A DNA stretch of 64,000 bases, taken from assembly GCF_003570905.1 (NCBI RefSeq), contig NZ_QXJM01000036.1:1-64000 (forward strand). Reading direction: 5' to 3'. The position numbers were made by a program, and so were the translations under genes. Source of the DNA: Cohnella faecalis. GTDB lineage: Bacteria > Bacillota > Bacilli > Paenibacillales > Paenibacillaceae. The notes beneath the pieces are model-generated. The model was not told the DNA's origin and made no database searches. It saw only the letters and a program-made list of their open reading frames with translations. This document shows, in pieces, positions 1 through 9,733 of the stretch (position 1 is the first letter of the stretch; each line of letters starts with the position of its first letter).

Positions 1-2
1 GG

Positions 3-1552
3 CCCCTCAACGAATTATCTGAACGGCTGGAAGAGGCCGGCTGGACGTTTTGTTCGTACAGCGTTCATCAGTTGAACGCTTTTTTGAAATCGCAGTATGA
101 AGCGGGGAAGCTCGCCAGGGAAGTCGTGCTGACGACGGAGCGGGAAGATCCGATTACCGAAATGAAGTATACCGTCCGATACGACATCCATTTGCATCGC
201 CCGTTCTTAGCTTCATCGCCGGGCGTTCCGGCTTTGCGACGCTGACGATGCCTATCAACGAAGGCAGCTTCGCTCGAATTATTATGGCGGATGTTGAGAA
301 AAGAACGATTCCGATCCCGGGAGGCAGGTACAGCGTACAGGCCATCGTTCCACTCGCGGCGATCAAGGGGGACACCGGCGAAGTCATCGAGCATGACAAT
401 GTCGTGACGTTCAGTGACGGCAACCCGCACGACAATCATATTATTGTGCATTTCAATTCGGAGAAGGGAACCTTGTATCAAATCGTTCCGGCGCCGGATC
501 CGCAAGACCACGATATTTTGGTCACTTACTTCTTGCCTGTATTGAAAGACTACTTTCAAACACACATTCAGGCGATCGATTATGCGCTATCCTCGATAAA
601 CAACAAGCGGCCGGAATCCGGCGGAACGATTCTGACGCCGAAGTCGTTCGTGTTTGCTTCGGCGGGGGACGGAGACGACGGGGTTTTGAGCTTGTACATT
701 CAGACGAATGAAAGCGGCAATCCGCCGGGCAATCCGTCGCCTTCGTTTCAGCCGGGCGATACCGCCGTATATCCGATTCCGCAAGGCTATACGGCCAGCA
801 TCATTTTGTCCAACCGGTTAATTACGCAATCGTTTTTAAGGCCTCAGCTAGAGGCTTGCGGCTTTTCCGTCGAGCTGTCCAACCCGGTTAGCGGGGGCGG
901 CGTGTCCGCCGTATTGCGGAAAGACGAAAATATTATTGCCGTTGGAAAAAGCGGGCAAAGCTTCTTTGAAAATCACAGCTATCAAGGGCTGCAAATCAGC
1001 ATGCAAAGCAATCCCGTCCATATGACGTTGCAGAAAGGCGGAATTTCGCTTGAATTTGGCGGATATACGCTTTCGGAGTGGAGCAAAAGCATAACGTTTA
1101 CGAGAAACTCTACCTACGGCGGCGTTTATGTTACGATCAAGCTCCATAAATTCCCCGTGCCATTATCGTTAAGCGCGGATGACGTAATCGGGTCGCACAT
1201 TTCCGTCGATCCGTCCGAATTTACAGTTGAACTAAAGGCGCAAGGATGCAGTTTCTTTGAACGCATGGGCGGATGCTCGAGCTCCTATCCTGCTTTTTAC
1301 GACAGAAACTTAAGAGAGCGAATTCAGTTCCCCACAATCGCTCTTCACTTGCCGGGCTTGGATTTTTTCAATGCGACGAACTTGCTGGCGCCGGGTCATA
1401 ACGTTATCGGACTGGATACGTCCAAAGGGGTGCAAACGCCGCACGATTTTCTGGTCGTCGGCAACTTCACGAGTCTGGGCCAGCTGCGGAAGCTTCGCGC
1501 CGGGTCTCCAAAGGATCATCGACTGGCTGAGCATCCGGATGGAATCCGGTAA
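3..1552 (+). pseudogene. P47/OrfX-like (TULIP-type) protein, 5' end outside window, frameshifted
   Basis: The gene enters from the left edge and ends at a TAA at 1550. Residues from base 3 read in one frame as far as about base 200 (ending near DIHLHRP). The same protein continues one frame over with VLSFIAGRSGFATLTM and runs to the stop. Adding one C to the CCC at 200-202 restores a single frame of about 516 codons, so the break is one missing base. The sequence is rich in beta-strand-like segments, has no signal peptide or membrane segment in the visible part, and contains an ILSNRLITQSFLRP stretch. That stretch resembles the P47/OrfX2 lipid-binding-fold family found next to clostridial neurotoxins and in many Bacilli. 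This family call is from memory and uncertain; function is unknown. Repeat array A begins at the base after the stop codon. Confidence 0.45.
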
Positions 1553-2038
1553 GCGAGAAGTGCGGTCGAGAGCGCAACAGTGGGACGAGGTACCGTACAT
1601 TCGACGAAAAGTGTGATCGAGAGCGCAACAGTGGGACGAGGTACCGTACATTCGACGAAAAGTGTGATCGAGAGCGAAATAGTGGGACGAGGTACCATAC
1701 AATCGACGAGAAGTGCGGTCGAGAGCGCAACAGTGGGACGAGGTACCTTACATTCGACGAGAAGTGCGGTCGAGAGCGCAACAGTGGTACGAGGTACCAT
1801 ACAATCGGCGAGAAGTGCGGTCGAGAGCGCAACAGTGGTACGAGGTACCATACAATCGGCGAGAAGTGTGATCGAGAGCGCAACAGTGGGACGAGGTACC
1901 ATACATTCGGCGGGAAGTGTGATCGAGAGCGCAACAGTGGGACGAGGTACCATACATTCGGCGGGAAGTGTGATCGAGAGCGCAACAGTGGGACGAGGTA
2001 CCGTACTATCGGCGGGAAGTGAGGTCGAACTTGCAGGA
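1553..2038. repeat. Array A: nine 51-bp tandem repeats
   Basis: A GAGGTACC core recurs every 51 bases from 1589 to 1997, giving nine units that differ by only a few substitutions. Each unit has GAGAGCGCAACAGTGG, then ACGAGGTACC, then a (G/A)TACAATCGGCG-type element. Two units near 1783 and 1834 contain the perfect hairpin TGGTAC-GAG-GTACCA. Because 51 is divisible by three and the unit lacks stops, several frames on both strands are open; I read these as accidental. The array starts one base after the upstream stop codon and fills the gap between two convergent genes. Confidence 0.9.
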
Positions 2039-2079
2039 GCTGTCTCACAAGGTCACACGAATTGACCTGAGAGACAGCC
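2039..2079. terminator. Long inverted repeat between convergent genes, probable terminator
   Basis: GCTGTCTCACAAGGTCA is followed by a 7-base loop and the near-perfect complement TGACCTGAGAGACAGC. There is no long T-run on either side, so it may act as a weak bidirectional terminator or an mRNA 3'-end protector. Confidence 0.55.
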
Positions 2080-2086
2080 CCTCTTC

Positions 2087-5000
2087 CTAATACCGATTCG
2101 AAACCGGAATCGGATGCTTATAATACTCCGTAGCTTGCATACGCAGATAGCCGCCATCGTCGTCGGTGGAGTCGGCTTCTTTGTCGTTCGTGTGGACGCT
2201 GCCGTCTCCCCAGCCGTCGGAGAACGTTAGCGGGTCCGGGTTGTAATAGTCGGCGGAAGCGGGAGCGCCGCCGTTGTCGTCCATCCGGTTGTAGTGCGAG
2301 GTCGAGCCGGGCTGGCCGTGGCCGAACATGAGGCCGACGATGCCGATGTCGACGAGCTCTTGCATGTGCTCGAAGAAGTATTCCGCCTTGTTGTCCTGAT
2401 AGTGGCCGGGGGTGTTGTCCATCGCCCGGTACACTTGGTTGCCGACCGGGATTTGCCAGATCATCGCTTTCTTCCCGGTCGTCTCGACGGCGGCCTTCAC
2501 GAACTGCTCCCACCGGTGGAAGTTGGGCAGCGTCAAGTTCGTGCGGTCGAGCCAGTAGCCTCTAGAGCCGCCCGCATCGTCGTCATCGATGTCGTTGAAA
2601 ATGTATTCGTAAGGCTTGATGCCTGCCGGAACGACTTTCGCTCCGCTCAGGTTGGCGAATTCGCCAGCCAGCTTGCCGAGGGCGGTTACGTCAAGATTCG
2701 GGTTCGTGTCCCGGCCAACGTCGATGAGAGTTCCCCAGCTGTTGACGTGCGGCGCCATAATGACGTTCGGGGCATATAGGTCGCGTAGGCGAAGCAACGC
2801 CCAATTGTAGCCTTGATACGTGTTCGGCAGATCGGCGAGCTCCGGCATGCGGGTGCTTGCTACCGCCGCTTTCAGGAACGCGGGGTTGTTGCCTTTGCCC
2901 GTGCATTGGCCGAAGCAGCGGTCGTTGTCGAGCACCGCTTGCTGGGCGTACCCCGCCAAGTCGGGGTCGACATGGACGATTGCCGTTTTGCCGATGCCGG
3001 GCTTGCCGTTATATTCGCCCGTACCGATTAATTGCATTAACAATTTGAATTCTTCCAAGTAAGCCCGCATAGCGTACGGATCGTTCAAGGTGATGATGTC
3101 GTCCTTCGTTTCGTCGCAATTCAGGCAGTCGCCGGATATGCTCTGAAGCATCTGATAGAACGTGAACACCGGCGTGTAGCCGCGATCGGTCGCTTTCTTC
3201 GCATAGTCGTAAGCGTAAGCGCCTTGCCAGCTGCCGACGAAATACGGATCCCACGAAGTCCAGCCCTCCTGGTTGTTCGCCCCTCCGTTCAAGTAACGGT
3301 AAGCAAAGTTCCAAGGAAGTCCCGTTTCCGGCATCCAGCCGGTAATGCCGTGATCGTCGTTATTGGTCGCGAAAACGCCGAGCTTCATAATGTCAGGAAG
3401 CGCAGGAGCTTCGGCAGGCTGAGGAGCGGGAGCGTCGTCGGGCGATACGACCTTGAACGCGGCCGCGCCGTTATGCGTCGCAATCCGCTGGCTCATGTCC
3501 GCGTTGTACAGCTCGATGTCGACCCGGTAGTCGCCGTCGAGAATGTACTGGATGAGCGGCTCCGCGCCGGAACGGACTTTTTCCTCGTTCATTCGAATCC
3601 ACTTCGGAAGTGTCCAATCGATATCGACAGCCGTTTCCTGATCGATAACGATAGGCTTGTTGTAGGCCGATTCGCTGTGGACGATCTTGCCGGTGAGCAC
3701 GTCGATGAAGTTGATCTTCATCGACACGACGGAAGGAACCGTGCTGCCGACGAAAGCGGAGACGTTCAGCGTCTGCCCGGCGCTCACTTCCTCTTGCTCC
3801 GTTGCGGCGCTTAGCGAATAGGTCAGATCGATGCCTCCCGACAGCGAGAACTGCACCGCTTCCGGATTCGAATAGAAGACTCTTACGCCGTCCGCCTTGG
3901 CGACGGATACTTTCAGCTTATACGTGCCGTTGACAGAGTTGGCGTCAGGAGTCCAATCCATGGAGTAGTCGTTAGCGACCCCTTGGACGAATTCGTCCGC
4001 CATGTACTCTGCGCTGGCGACCCGGCTGCCTGCCGAATCGAATAGCTCAAGCCGGACGGTAGCGGGAAGCGTCTCGCTGCTCGTTAGCCGCGTCCGAATC
4101 GTTTGCTTTTGCCCCGGCACGATAGCCTCCAAATCTGCGTTGCTCTCATGCGCGATATCCGGGACGATTCCCCAATTGACATCGAAATCGGTCGCACCGC
4201 CGTTCCAATGGTGCTTCCATGCCGTACCCCAGCTTTCGGGGAATACGCCGATGCTGACCGAGTATTGGCCGCGCGGCTGCGACGCAGGAATGCTCCATGT
4301 GACCGGGAAGCTCTTCGCAGCGTTAGGCTGAAAATATTGATGATCGAAAACAGCTTGATATACTTTGCTGCCATGCTCGTCATAGATTTCGACGTCGACG
4401 AGCGCTTTCGCATAATCATCGCTTGCAACGTTAGCCGTAACGGTAGTCGGATAGCCGGCCTCGGCGGTCTCCGCTGCAACGACCGATGTCGTCCATACAG
4501 CCGTTGCGCCGTTGTCCGGCTGCGTCGGCGGAGGGGTGCCGGCTTCCACGGCAAATTGTACGGCGGAGCTATTCCAGTAGTAGGTGTGGGAACGATCGGC
4601 GCTGTAAATGCCGGTCTCGACCGAATACGTTCCGAGAGCCGCCGTACTCGGAACAGGCCAGCTTGCGTTAAAGCTTCTCGCTTGCCGAGCGATAAAACGC
4701 TCGTTCGGGAACTCGCGCTGGAACACGGTCAGCCCTTGAGGGTCCAAGACTTTGACTTGGACGATCGCCGTTGCGTCGGCGCTGCCGGTCGCCGTAACGG
4801 CAAAGCTCTGGGGCGATCCGGCTTCCACAACGGACTGAGCGACAGCCGTATTGGCGACGAATTCGATTGGCGGCACGGAGCCGCCGCCGACTTGGACGTA
4901 TCCGGCATTCGCGTTCCAATGATACGGTCCTTGCCAGCCGTTGCCGAAGATGCCGATTTCGATCGGATAACGTCCGGACGGCGCATCCGCCGGAACGTTC

Positions 5001-6004
5001 CATGAGATCGGAATAGAAAGAATGCCGCCCGCGGTCAAAGCTTGGCGCTCGAATACGGCTTGGAGCACTGGCTCGTTCGTGTACGGGTTTTTGACGATGA
5101 CGTCGACCAGGACGGAGGCGTTCCGGTCAGCCTTGATTTCAGCCGAGAAATCGAACTTCTCTCCAGACTCCGCGGTAGTCGAGTCCATGACGGCGCGAGT
5201 CTGGAACGTTGCGCCTGCCCCTGGATCGGATTGGGCTACTTGGATCGAGCCGAAGCTGGCGTTCCGGTAATAGACCGTCGAGCCGTCCGCTCCGACAACC
5301 GTCAGTTCAATCCGGTAAGCGCCAGACACCGCATCTTCCGGAACCGCCCAAACCGTCGATACCGATGTTGCCGTGTTCGCGGCAAAGGTCACGCCCGCGA
5401 ACGATTGTTCATGGACGAGCGCATTCGAAGAATCGTGAATCGCCAAGGCCACTTTTCCGGCCGTCGCTTGATCGCTAACCAGAGTCGCTTTGATCGTTGC
5501 TTGACTGCCTGCTTCGACCGAAGGCGGGACAGCCGCTTCAGCCGTAAACCCGGGCAAGGTCGCGCCGGATTGGATCTGGATGACCGCGAGGCCCGAATCC
5601 CAGCTGTACATTGCATCCCAGCTCGCTCCGAATATCCCTACGCTGACCGCGTAATTGCCCGCCGGCAGCCCTTCGGGAACGGTCCACTTGAACGGGTACT
5701 CGTTAACGCCTCCGGCTGCGACAGGTTTGTCGTAGGCCCATTGCTGATAGACGGCGGTCCCGTTCGGGCCGACCACCTGCAGCTGGATATGGATGGAGCG
5801 GCTGATGCCGGAGTCGACGAGCACCTTCAAGGCGACCTCGTCTCCCGGTTTGGCTGCCTGCGAGCTTGCTTGAACCGTCGTCTTCAATTCGGAGGCCGTA
5901 TTCGCACGACTGCCGGGGGAGAAGGACAACAATTGGGCGGCGATGAGCCCGAAAGCCAGAATAAGCTTGGATAATCGCGAGTTTGAATACCATTCTTTGA
6001 GCAT
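2087..6004 (-). CDS. Secreted multi-Ig-repeat protein with C-terminal glycosidase-like domain
   Basis: This 1305-residue exported protein starts at the ATG at 6004, which follows an AAAGGAGA site; an in-frame start 17 codons upstream lacks one. Residues 1-34 form a signal peptide ending near SRANT. About seven repeats of roughly 110 residues follow. Most begin with an 'E-A-G/P-G' turn, contain V.V...D..G..V, and end in 'W.VP...P.G.Y.V..GIF...W...Y.WN'. This is typical of Ig/BsuPI-like or CBM-like beta-sandwich repeats on Paenibacillus surface enzymes. The last 430 residues (from about PALPDIMKLGVFATNND) contain an aromatic-rich globular domain with HVDPDL, HVNSWG and MIWQIPVGN motifs that look like strands of a TIM-barrel hydrolase. 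I cannot name the glycoside hydrolase family. The protein is probably secreted and acts on or binds polysaccharide. It is monocistronic and ends at an inverted repeat. Confidence 0.75.
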   Translation of the reverse strand: MLKEWYSNSRLSKLILAFGLIAAQLLSFSPGSRANTASELKTTVQASSQAAKPGDEVALKVLVDSGISRSIHIQLQVVGPNGTAVYQQWAYDKPVAAGGVNEYPFKWTVPEGLPAGNYAVSVGIFGASWDAMYSWDSGLAVIQIQSGATLPGFTAEAAVPPSVEAGSQATIKATLVSDQATAGKVALAIHDSSNALVHEQSFAGVTFAANTATSVSTVWAVPEDAVSGAYRIELTVVGADGSTVYYRNASFGSIQVAQSDPGAGATFQTRAVMDSTTAESGEKFDFSAEIKADRNASVLVDVIVKNPYTNEPVLQAVFERQALTAGGILSIPISWNVPADAPSGRYPIEIGIFGNGWQGPYHWNANAGYVQVGGGSVPPIEFVANTAVAQSVVEAGSPQSFAVTATGSADATAIVQVKVLDPQGLTVFQREFPNERFIARQARSFNASWPVPSTAALGTYSVETGIYSADRSHTYYWNSSAVQFAVEAGTPPPTQPDNGATAVWTTSVVAAETAEAGYPTTVTANVASDDYAKALVDVEIYDEHGSKVYQAVFDHQYFQPNAAKSFPVTWSIPASQPRGQYSVSIGVFPESWGTAWKHHWNGGATDFDVNWGIVPDIAHESNADLEAIVPGQKQTIRTRLTSSETLPATVRLELFDSAGSRVASAEYMADEFVQGVANDYSMDWTPDANSVNGTYKLKVSVAKADGVRVFYSNPEAVQFSLSGGIDLTYSLSAATEQEEVSAGQTLNVSAFVGSTVPSVVSMKINFIDVLTGKIVHSESAYNKPIVIDQETAVDIDWTLPKWIRMNEEKVRSGAEPLIQYILDGDYRVDIELYNADMSQRIATHNGAAAFKVVSPDDAPAPQPAEAPALPDIMKLGVFATNNDDHGITGWMPETGLPWNFAYRYLNGGANNQEGWTSWDPYFVGSWQGAYAYDYAKKATDRGYTPVFTFYQMLQSISGDCLNCDETKDDIITLNDPYAMRAYLEEFKLLMQLIGTGEYNGKPGIGKTAIVHVDPDLAGYAQQAVLDNDRCFGQCTGKGNNPAFLKAAVASTRMPELADLPNTYQGYNWALLRLRDLYAPNVIMAPHVNSWGTLIDVGRDTNPNLDVTALGKLAGEFANLSGAKVVPAGIKPYEYIFNDIDDDDAGGSRGYWLDRTNLTLPNFHRWEQFVKAAVETTGKKAMIWQIPVGNQVYRAMDNTPGHYQDNKAEYFFEHMQELVDIGIVGLMFGHGQPGSTSHYNRMDDNGGAPASADYYNPDPLTFSDGWGDGSVHTNDKEADSTDDDGGYLRMQATEYYKHPIPVSNRY

Positions 6005-6187
6005 CGTGAATCTCCTTTGTTTCGGATTTGAGGTGACGGCACGCGGTAGCGGCATCGAGGATCATGGTCATGTAACTGTTGTCCGATCCTGTCGTGGCTC
6101 ATTATAATCCGGCGGTTGTCATATCGTTTAGTTACCGTGGGCACGTGAAAAGTCATGAGTTGAAGCAGGGAGTCACACAGCAAAACG

Positions 6188-6225
6188 AAAAAAAGAGCAC
6201 CTGAACCATGGAAGGTTCGGTGCTC
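6188..6225 (-). terminator. Rho-independent terminator of trhO
   Basis: Read on the minus strand, GAGCACCGAACC and GGTTCAGGTGCTC pair around a short loop and are followed directly by TTTTTTT. It lies just beyond the trhO stop. Confidence 0.85.
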
Positions 6226-6239
6226 TCGCCTAATCATTT

Positions 6240-7130
6240 TTACGCCGATGTCGCCTTGTCGTGCTCCTCGCACTCCGTCGAGCAGTAGCCTTGAGTCGAC
6301 TCTTCGCATTGCTCGCAGCTTAGATGCTGCAAGTGGCAAGTGTCGTCCGTGCAGTTGACATAACGGTCCGTCGGATTGCCGCAATGATGGCACTTGCCGA
6401 CGAGAATGTGCTCGTCCGTCTGATTCACCCGCACCGAGACGCGTTCGTCGAATACGTACATATTGCCGTCGAAGCCGCGGCCTTGCACTTCGGGGTCTTT
6501 GCCGTACGTCACGATGCCGCCGTCAAGCTGGTACACGTCCTTGAACCCTTCGTTCTTAAGGACGGCGGTCAGCATCTCGCAGCGAATGCCGCCGGTGCAG
6601 TAGGTCAGAATCGTCTTGTCCTTGAATTCCGTCAGGTTGCCCTGAATCCATTCCGGAAATTCGCGGAACGTCTCCAAATCGGGCCGGATCGCGTTGCGAA
6701 AATGGCCGAGATCGTATTCGTAGTCGCTTCGACCGTCGAGAACGATGACGTCGTCTCTGCCCAGGTATTCGTAGAACTCCTTGGGCTTCAGCCTTCCGCC
6801 GCCGTCGGTTACCGGGTTGAGCTTCGTATGGTAACGCAGCGTGACAAGCTCTTGCTTGTATCGGACGAATAGTTTCTTGAAGGCGTGACCTTCGCTCTCG
6901 TCGATCTTGAACCATAGATCGGAGAACAGAGGGTTCCGGCGAAGATCCTCCATGTACCGATCGGTTTGCTCGATCGTGCCGGACAGCGTGCCGTTAATCC
7001 CTTCGTCGGCGATCAGAATCCGTCCTTTGATTCCGAGCTCCTTGCAATATTGCAGATGTTCCGATGCGAACGCTTCAGCCTCGGGAACCGGGACGTATTT
7101 ATAAAAAAGCAATATGCGATAATCGCTCAT
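6240..7130 (-). CDS. trhO: tRNA uridine-34 hydroxylase, rhodanese family
   Basis: This 296-residue cytosolic protein belongs to the TrhO/YceA family, which makes 5-hydroxyuridine at tRNA position 34. It has the N-terminal ferredoxin-like part (YRILLFYKYVPV, GRILIADEGINGTLSG), a rhodanese domain with the active-site loop CTGGIRCE (Cys178 and Cys184), and a C-terminal cysteine cluster (CHHC, NC.DDTC, CEQC, C...C) typical of Firmicute members and probably zinc-binding. The start at 7130 is chosen because GAGAGGTG precedes it; the longer open frame to 7220 has a basic, unconserved start. It is a single gene with its own terminator downstream and a hairpin separating it from the parB-like gene upstream. 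Confidence 0.92.
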   Translation of the reverse strand: MSDYRILLFYKYVPVPEAEAFASEHLQYCKELGIKGRILIADEGINGTLSGTIEQTDRYMEDLRRNPLFSDLWFKIDESEGHAFKKLFVRYKQELVTLRYHTKLNPVTDGGGRLKPKEFYEYLGRDDVIVLDGRSDYEYDLGHFRNAIRPDLETFREFPEWIQGNLTEFKDKTILTYCTGGIRCEMLTAVLKNEGFKDVYQLDGGIVTYGKDPEVQGRGFDGNMYVFDERVSVRVNQTDEHILVGKCHHCGNPTDRYVNCTDDTCHLQHLSCEQCEESTQGYCSTECEEHDKATSA

Positions 7131-7170
7131 CGTTAGTATGCACCTCTCGCTTGGGGTGGGAACAGAGAAT

Positions 7171-7204
7171 AGCGGAAGGAAAAGGGAGTCCTTTTTCTTC
7201 CGCT
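7171..7204. terminator. Hairpin between parB-like gene and trhO
   Basis: AGCGGAAGGAAAAGG pairs with CCTTTTTCTTCCGCT across a GAGT loop. It sits downstream of the parB-like gene and upstream of trhO, so it most likely terminates the former. The following T-tract is only modest. Confidence 0.6.
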
Positions 7205-7258
7205 TCGTTCTTAAGCTCATGCCTTCAGTGTAGGGGATCGGTCGGACTTAGTCAACGC

Positions 7259-8515
7259 TTACGTATATAAAGTAGACTTTACCAGCTCCCTGACGTTTTT
7301 CCACTCCGCAAGTTGCTTCTCCAGGCTGTCGATTGCCCTATCGATGCTTTGACGGAAGGGCTCCTCTTGTTGGAACGACAATTCCCCGATGGAATTCTTC
7401 GTTACTTCCAGCAAAATGCGATGATCGGGGAGCGAGGCGTGCAATTGGCGCAAAGTCGTTACGATGGCGGGCTCCAATGGTGCGTTGGCCGCCCCCGCTG
7501 CGGTCGTCTTCGCTCCGTCAGCAGCCGTTGCTGCGCTAGCCGCTCCGTTGGCCGCTGCCGTCCCGGTCGTTCTCAATCCGTCAGCCACCGCTGCCATCCC
7601 GTTCGCCCTCGCGCCGTCAACCGCTCCGCTCATTCTCGCATCGCCCGCCGTTGCCGACAGACCGGCCGTTCCCGCCGCGCTGGCCTCGCGCTTTCCGCCC
7701 GTCCCGGCGTTTTCCTCGTCTTCGTCCGTTCCGTCATCGTCGTCTCTTTGCTCCGCCGCCCGTTTTTTCGCCGCTTCCTTCTCCTTGGCCGCTTTCTCCC
7801 GTTCCTTGCGGTTATGGTCGTAGACGGACCAAGTTTCAAGCAGCTCGTATCCGGTTTTGTAGAGCAGCTTGCTCTTCGTCCCTTCCGAAATGCCCGGGTC
7901 CTTGAACAGCTTGGCGATCCTCTTCACATCCGTTACGGGCATGGCGTCACGGGCGACGATCAGGGCGAGCGAATCGCGATGCTCCATCGCCAAATCCTTC
8001 AGCGGCAGCAGTTGGTCCTCCGTCAGCGCGTCCTTGCGAATTTCCGTTCCGTGGACGATGAGCTTTTTGACCGCATTGCCGAATCTAAGCAGCTCGCACT
8101 TGTTCTTGATGTACGCTTCCGGCTTGCCCAGCTTGCCGGCCAAAAACTTGGTCGAGCTGTTGAAGGCGGGATTGTGGAGAAGCTTGTCGAACGCTTCCGC
8201 TTCCTCGATCGGGGAGAAGCCTTCCCGGGTCAAGTTTTCCGCGATTTGCTCCAGGTAGATTTCGACCTCGTCCGTGACCGTGGACACGATGCACGGAATC
8301 GTTCGACGTCCGAGCGTCTTGCACGCTTTGTAGCGCCGGTTTCCGTAAATGATTTTATATCGGCCGTCGCCCGTCGTGCGCACCTTGATAGGCGACAGCA
8401 GGCCGAGCTCCTCAATGCTGTTCATTAACTCCTGGAGCGACTCTTCATTGAACTGATACCGGGGCTGGTCCGTATCTTCATCGATCAAATCCGTTAAGAT
8501 TTCAATGATGTCCAT
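7259..8515 (-). CDS. ParB/Spo0J-family DNA-binding protein with Ala-rich insertion
   Basis: The start at 8515 follows AGGAGAAC and gives 418 residues. The N-terminus has the ParB nuclease-like fold: QPRYQFNEESLQELMNSI, a YKIIYGNRRYKACKTLG box (the GxRRxxA CTP-binding motif) and EQIAENLTRE. A helix-turn-helix region follows (FLAGKLGKPEAYIKNKCELL). Residues from about 235 to 350 are low complexity: a charged KEKEAAKKRAAEQRDDDDGTDEDEEN stretch followed by an alanine/glycine/threonine-rich tract. A final 70-residue helical domain closes the protein. Chromosomal ParB is near 285 residues and lacks this linker, so this is probably a paralogue rather than the segregation ParB itself. No parA is adjacent. 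Its binding site is unknown. Confidence 0.75.
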   Translation of the reverse strand: MDIIEILTDLIDEDTDQPRYQFNEESLQELMNSIEELGLLSPIKVRTTGDGRYKIIYGNRRYKACKTLGRRTIPCIVSTVTDEVEIYLEQIAENLTREGFSPIEEAEAFDKLLHNPAFNSSTKFLAGKLGKPEAYIKNKCELLRFGNAVKKLIVHGTEIRKDALTEDQLLPLKDLAMEHRDSLALIVARDAMPVTDVKRIAKLFKDPGISEGTKSKLLYKTGYELLETWSVYDHNRKEREKAAKEKEAAKKRAAEQRDDDDGTDEDEENAGTGGKREASAAGTAGLSATAGDARMSGAVDGARANGMAAVADGLRTTGTAAANGAASAATAADGAKTTAAGAANAPLEPAIVTTLRQLHASLPDHRILLEVTKNSIGELSFQQEEPFRQSIDRAIDSLEKQLAEWKNVRELVKSTLYT

Positions 8516-8809
8516 TTGTGTTCTCCTGTTTTTCAATATGAAATTATTATATATCAGGGGATAATAGATGGGAATATTCGGGGATCGTTGAAGATAAGCG
8601 GCGAGTCATCTAGTATAGATAAAAAATAGACCACAGCAAAGTAGGGGAACGCAATCGATCCGTCGCCATCCGCACTCCCAACATCGTTCATACATCGGCT
8701 TCGCCGGAGGCCCAAGCTGGCTATCGTCATCGGGCTGCTGGCGGCTCTCGCCGCGCTCTTCGCTTATTTCGCCGCGAACGGGCCCGATCCGGAAAAGGAG
8801 CCCCCCAAT

Positions 8810-9481
8810 ATGCCGCGCGACTACGCATATGCGACTGTTACCGCGACGAACGGCGTGAAGCTTCATTCGTTGCGCACGCGGCCATCCAACGCGGTGCCAG
8901 AAGTCTCGCGGAATAACGTGACGCTGACTTCTTTTTACGGAATCAACGGAGGCTTCTTCTACCAGAACGATTTGTTGAGCATAGCGGTAGTGAACGATAG
9001 GCCTGTCGGCGGTGCGGCGGCGAAGTACGGCTCGGGCGCCGAGAACGTGAAGTATGCGAGGGGAACGCTCGTATGGGACGGAAAAACGGAAGGGATGAGC
9101 GTGCAGGTCGTGCGCGCTTCGGCGGATTTGCAGGTGACCGACAGGAGCTCCTATTGGGCGCAGGGCGGCATCAGCATGGGACTTGGCCGCGACGGAGAAT
9201 GGCTCGGGCAAGCTGCGGCGGAGAACGCTCCGTTCCCGGACGACGAGCGGCTTCGTTCGGCCGCCGCGTATGACGAAGAAGGCAACCTGTACCTTATCGT
9301 CAGCGAAAATAGAGGAACCTTGGCTGATTTTCGCGAGGCGATCGTCGAGACAGTCGGGGGCGGCAAGCTCGTGGACGGAATCTTCCTCGACGGGGACGGC
9401 TCGTCGCAGTTGAACAGCCGCGAGCGAAAGCTGCAGGGCGACGGCCGTCCGGTCGTCGAGATGCTTCGCTTGATTAGATGA
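8810..9481 (+). CDS. Phosphodiester glycosidase (NAGPA-type) domain protein, start uncertain
   Basis: The 223 residues from the ATG at 8810 cover a phosphodiester-glycosidase domain: YGINGGFFYQNDLLSIAVVNDRP, GGISMGLGRDGEWLG and DGIFLDGDGSSQLNSR are the family's conserved blocks. AAAAGGAG nine bases upstream supports this start. However, the same frame is open back to a TAG at 8642 and encodes a positively charged, then strongly hydrophobic segment (RRRPKLAIVIGLLAALAALF), which is the membrane anchor or signal expected for this family. No ATG, GTG or TTG exists in that extension. Either a rare start (for example ATC 8654, preceded by AGGGG) is used or the start was lost. A strong terminator follows the stop. 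Confidence 0.75.
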   Translation: MPRDYAYATVTATNGVKLHSLRTRPSNAVPEVSRNNVTLTSFYGINGGFFYQNDLLSIAVVNDRPVGGAAAKYGSGAENVKYARGTLVWDGKTEGMSVQVVRASADLQVTDRSSYWAQGGISMGLGRDGEWLGQAAAENAPFPDDERLRSAAAYDEEGNLYLIVSENRGTLADFREAIVETVGGGKLVDGIFLDGDGSSQLNSRERKLQGDGRPVVEMLRLIR

Positions 9482-9489
9482 TCATTAAA

Positions 9490-9543
9490 GGGGCTATTCC
9501 CAAGGCTGCCGTTCATTCCGGCCCTTGGAGATAGCCCCTTTTT
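9490..9543 (+). terminator. Rho-independent terminator
   Basis: GGGGCTATTCCCAAGG pairs with CCTTGGAGATAGCCCC, followed by TTTTT, eight bases after the phosphodiester glycosidase stop codon. Confidence 0.92.
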
Positions 9544-9724
9544 GCCATAAAGCTTTTGCCCCGGAACGAGCAGAGAAATTTAGCCTTTCATGCGTTCTCA
9601 ATGCGCAACGCGAGTCTTTCTCATTTAGATTAACAAATTCTCACCGAATTCTAAGAAATAGGTGCAACCTTTTGAATTTACGGCCTTTTCATTCTTTTTG
9701 GAAAAATTTATGTTGTTTTGTCTG

Positions 9725-9733
9725 TGCTATAGT
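9725..9733 (+). promoter_or_regulatory. Possible extended -10 promoter for the NlpC/P60 gene
   Basis: TGC-TATAGT matches an extended -10 box (TGnTATAAT). No recognisable -35 lies 17 bases upstream. The 245 bases between the terminator and the start codon hold nothing else I can identify. Confidence 0.35.

Noticed and set aside
6101..6106. Minus-strand TATAAT as promoter of the multi-Ig protein gene
   Set aside because: No acceptable -35 at 16-18 bases, so it was not listed as a feature.
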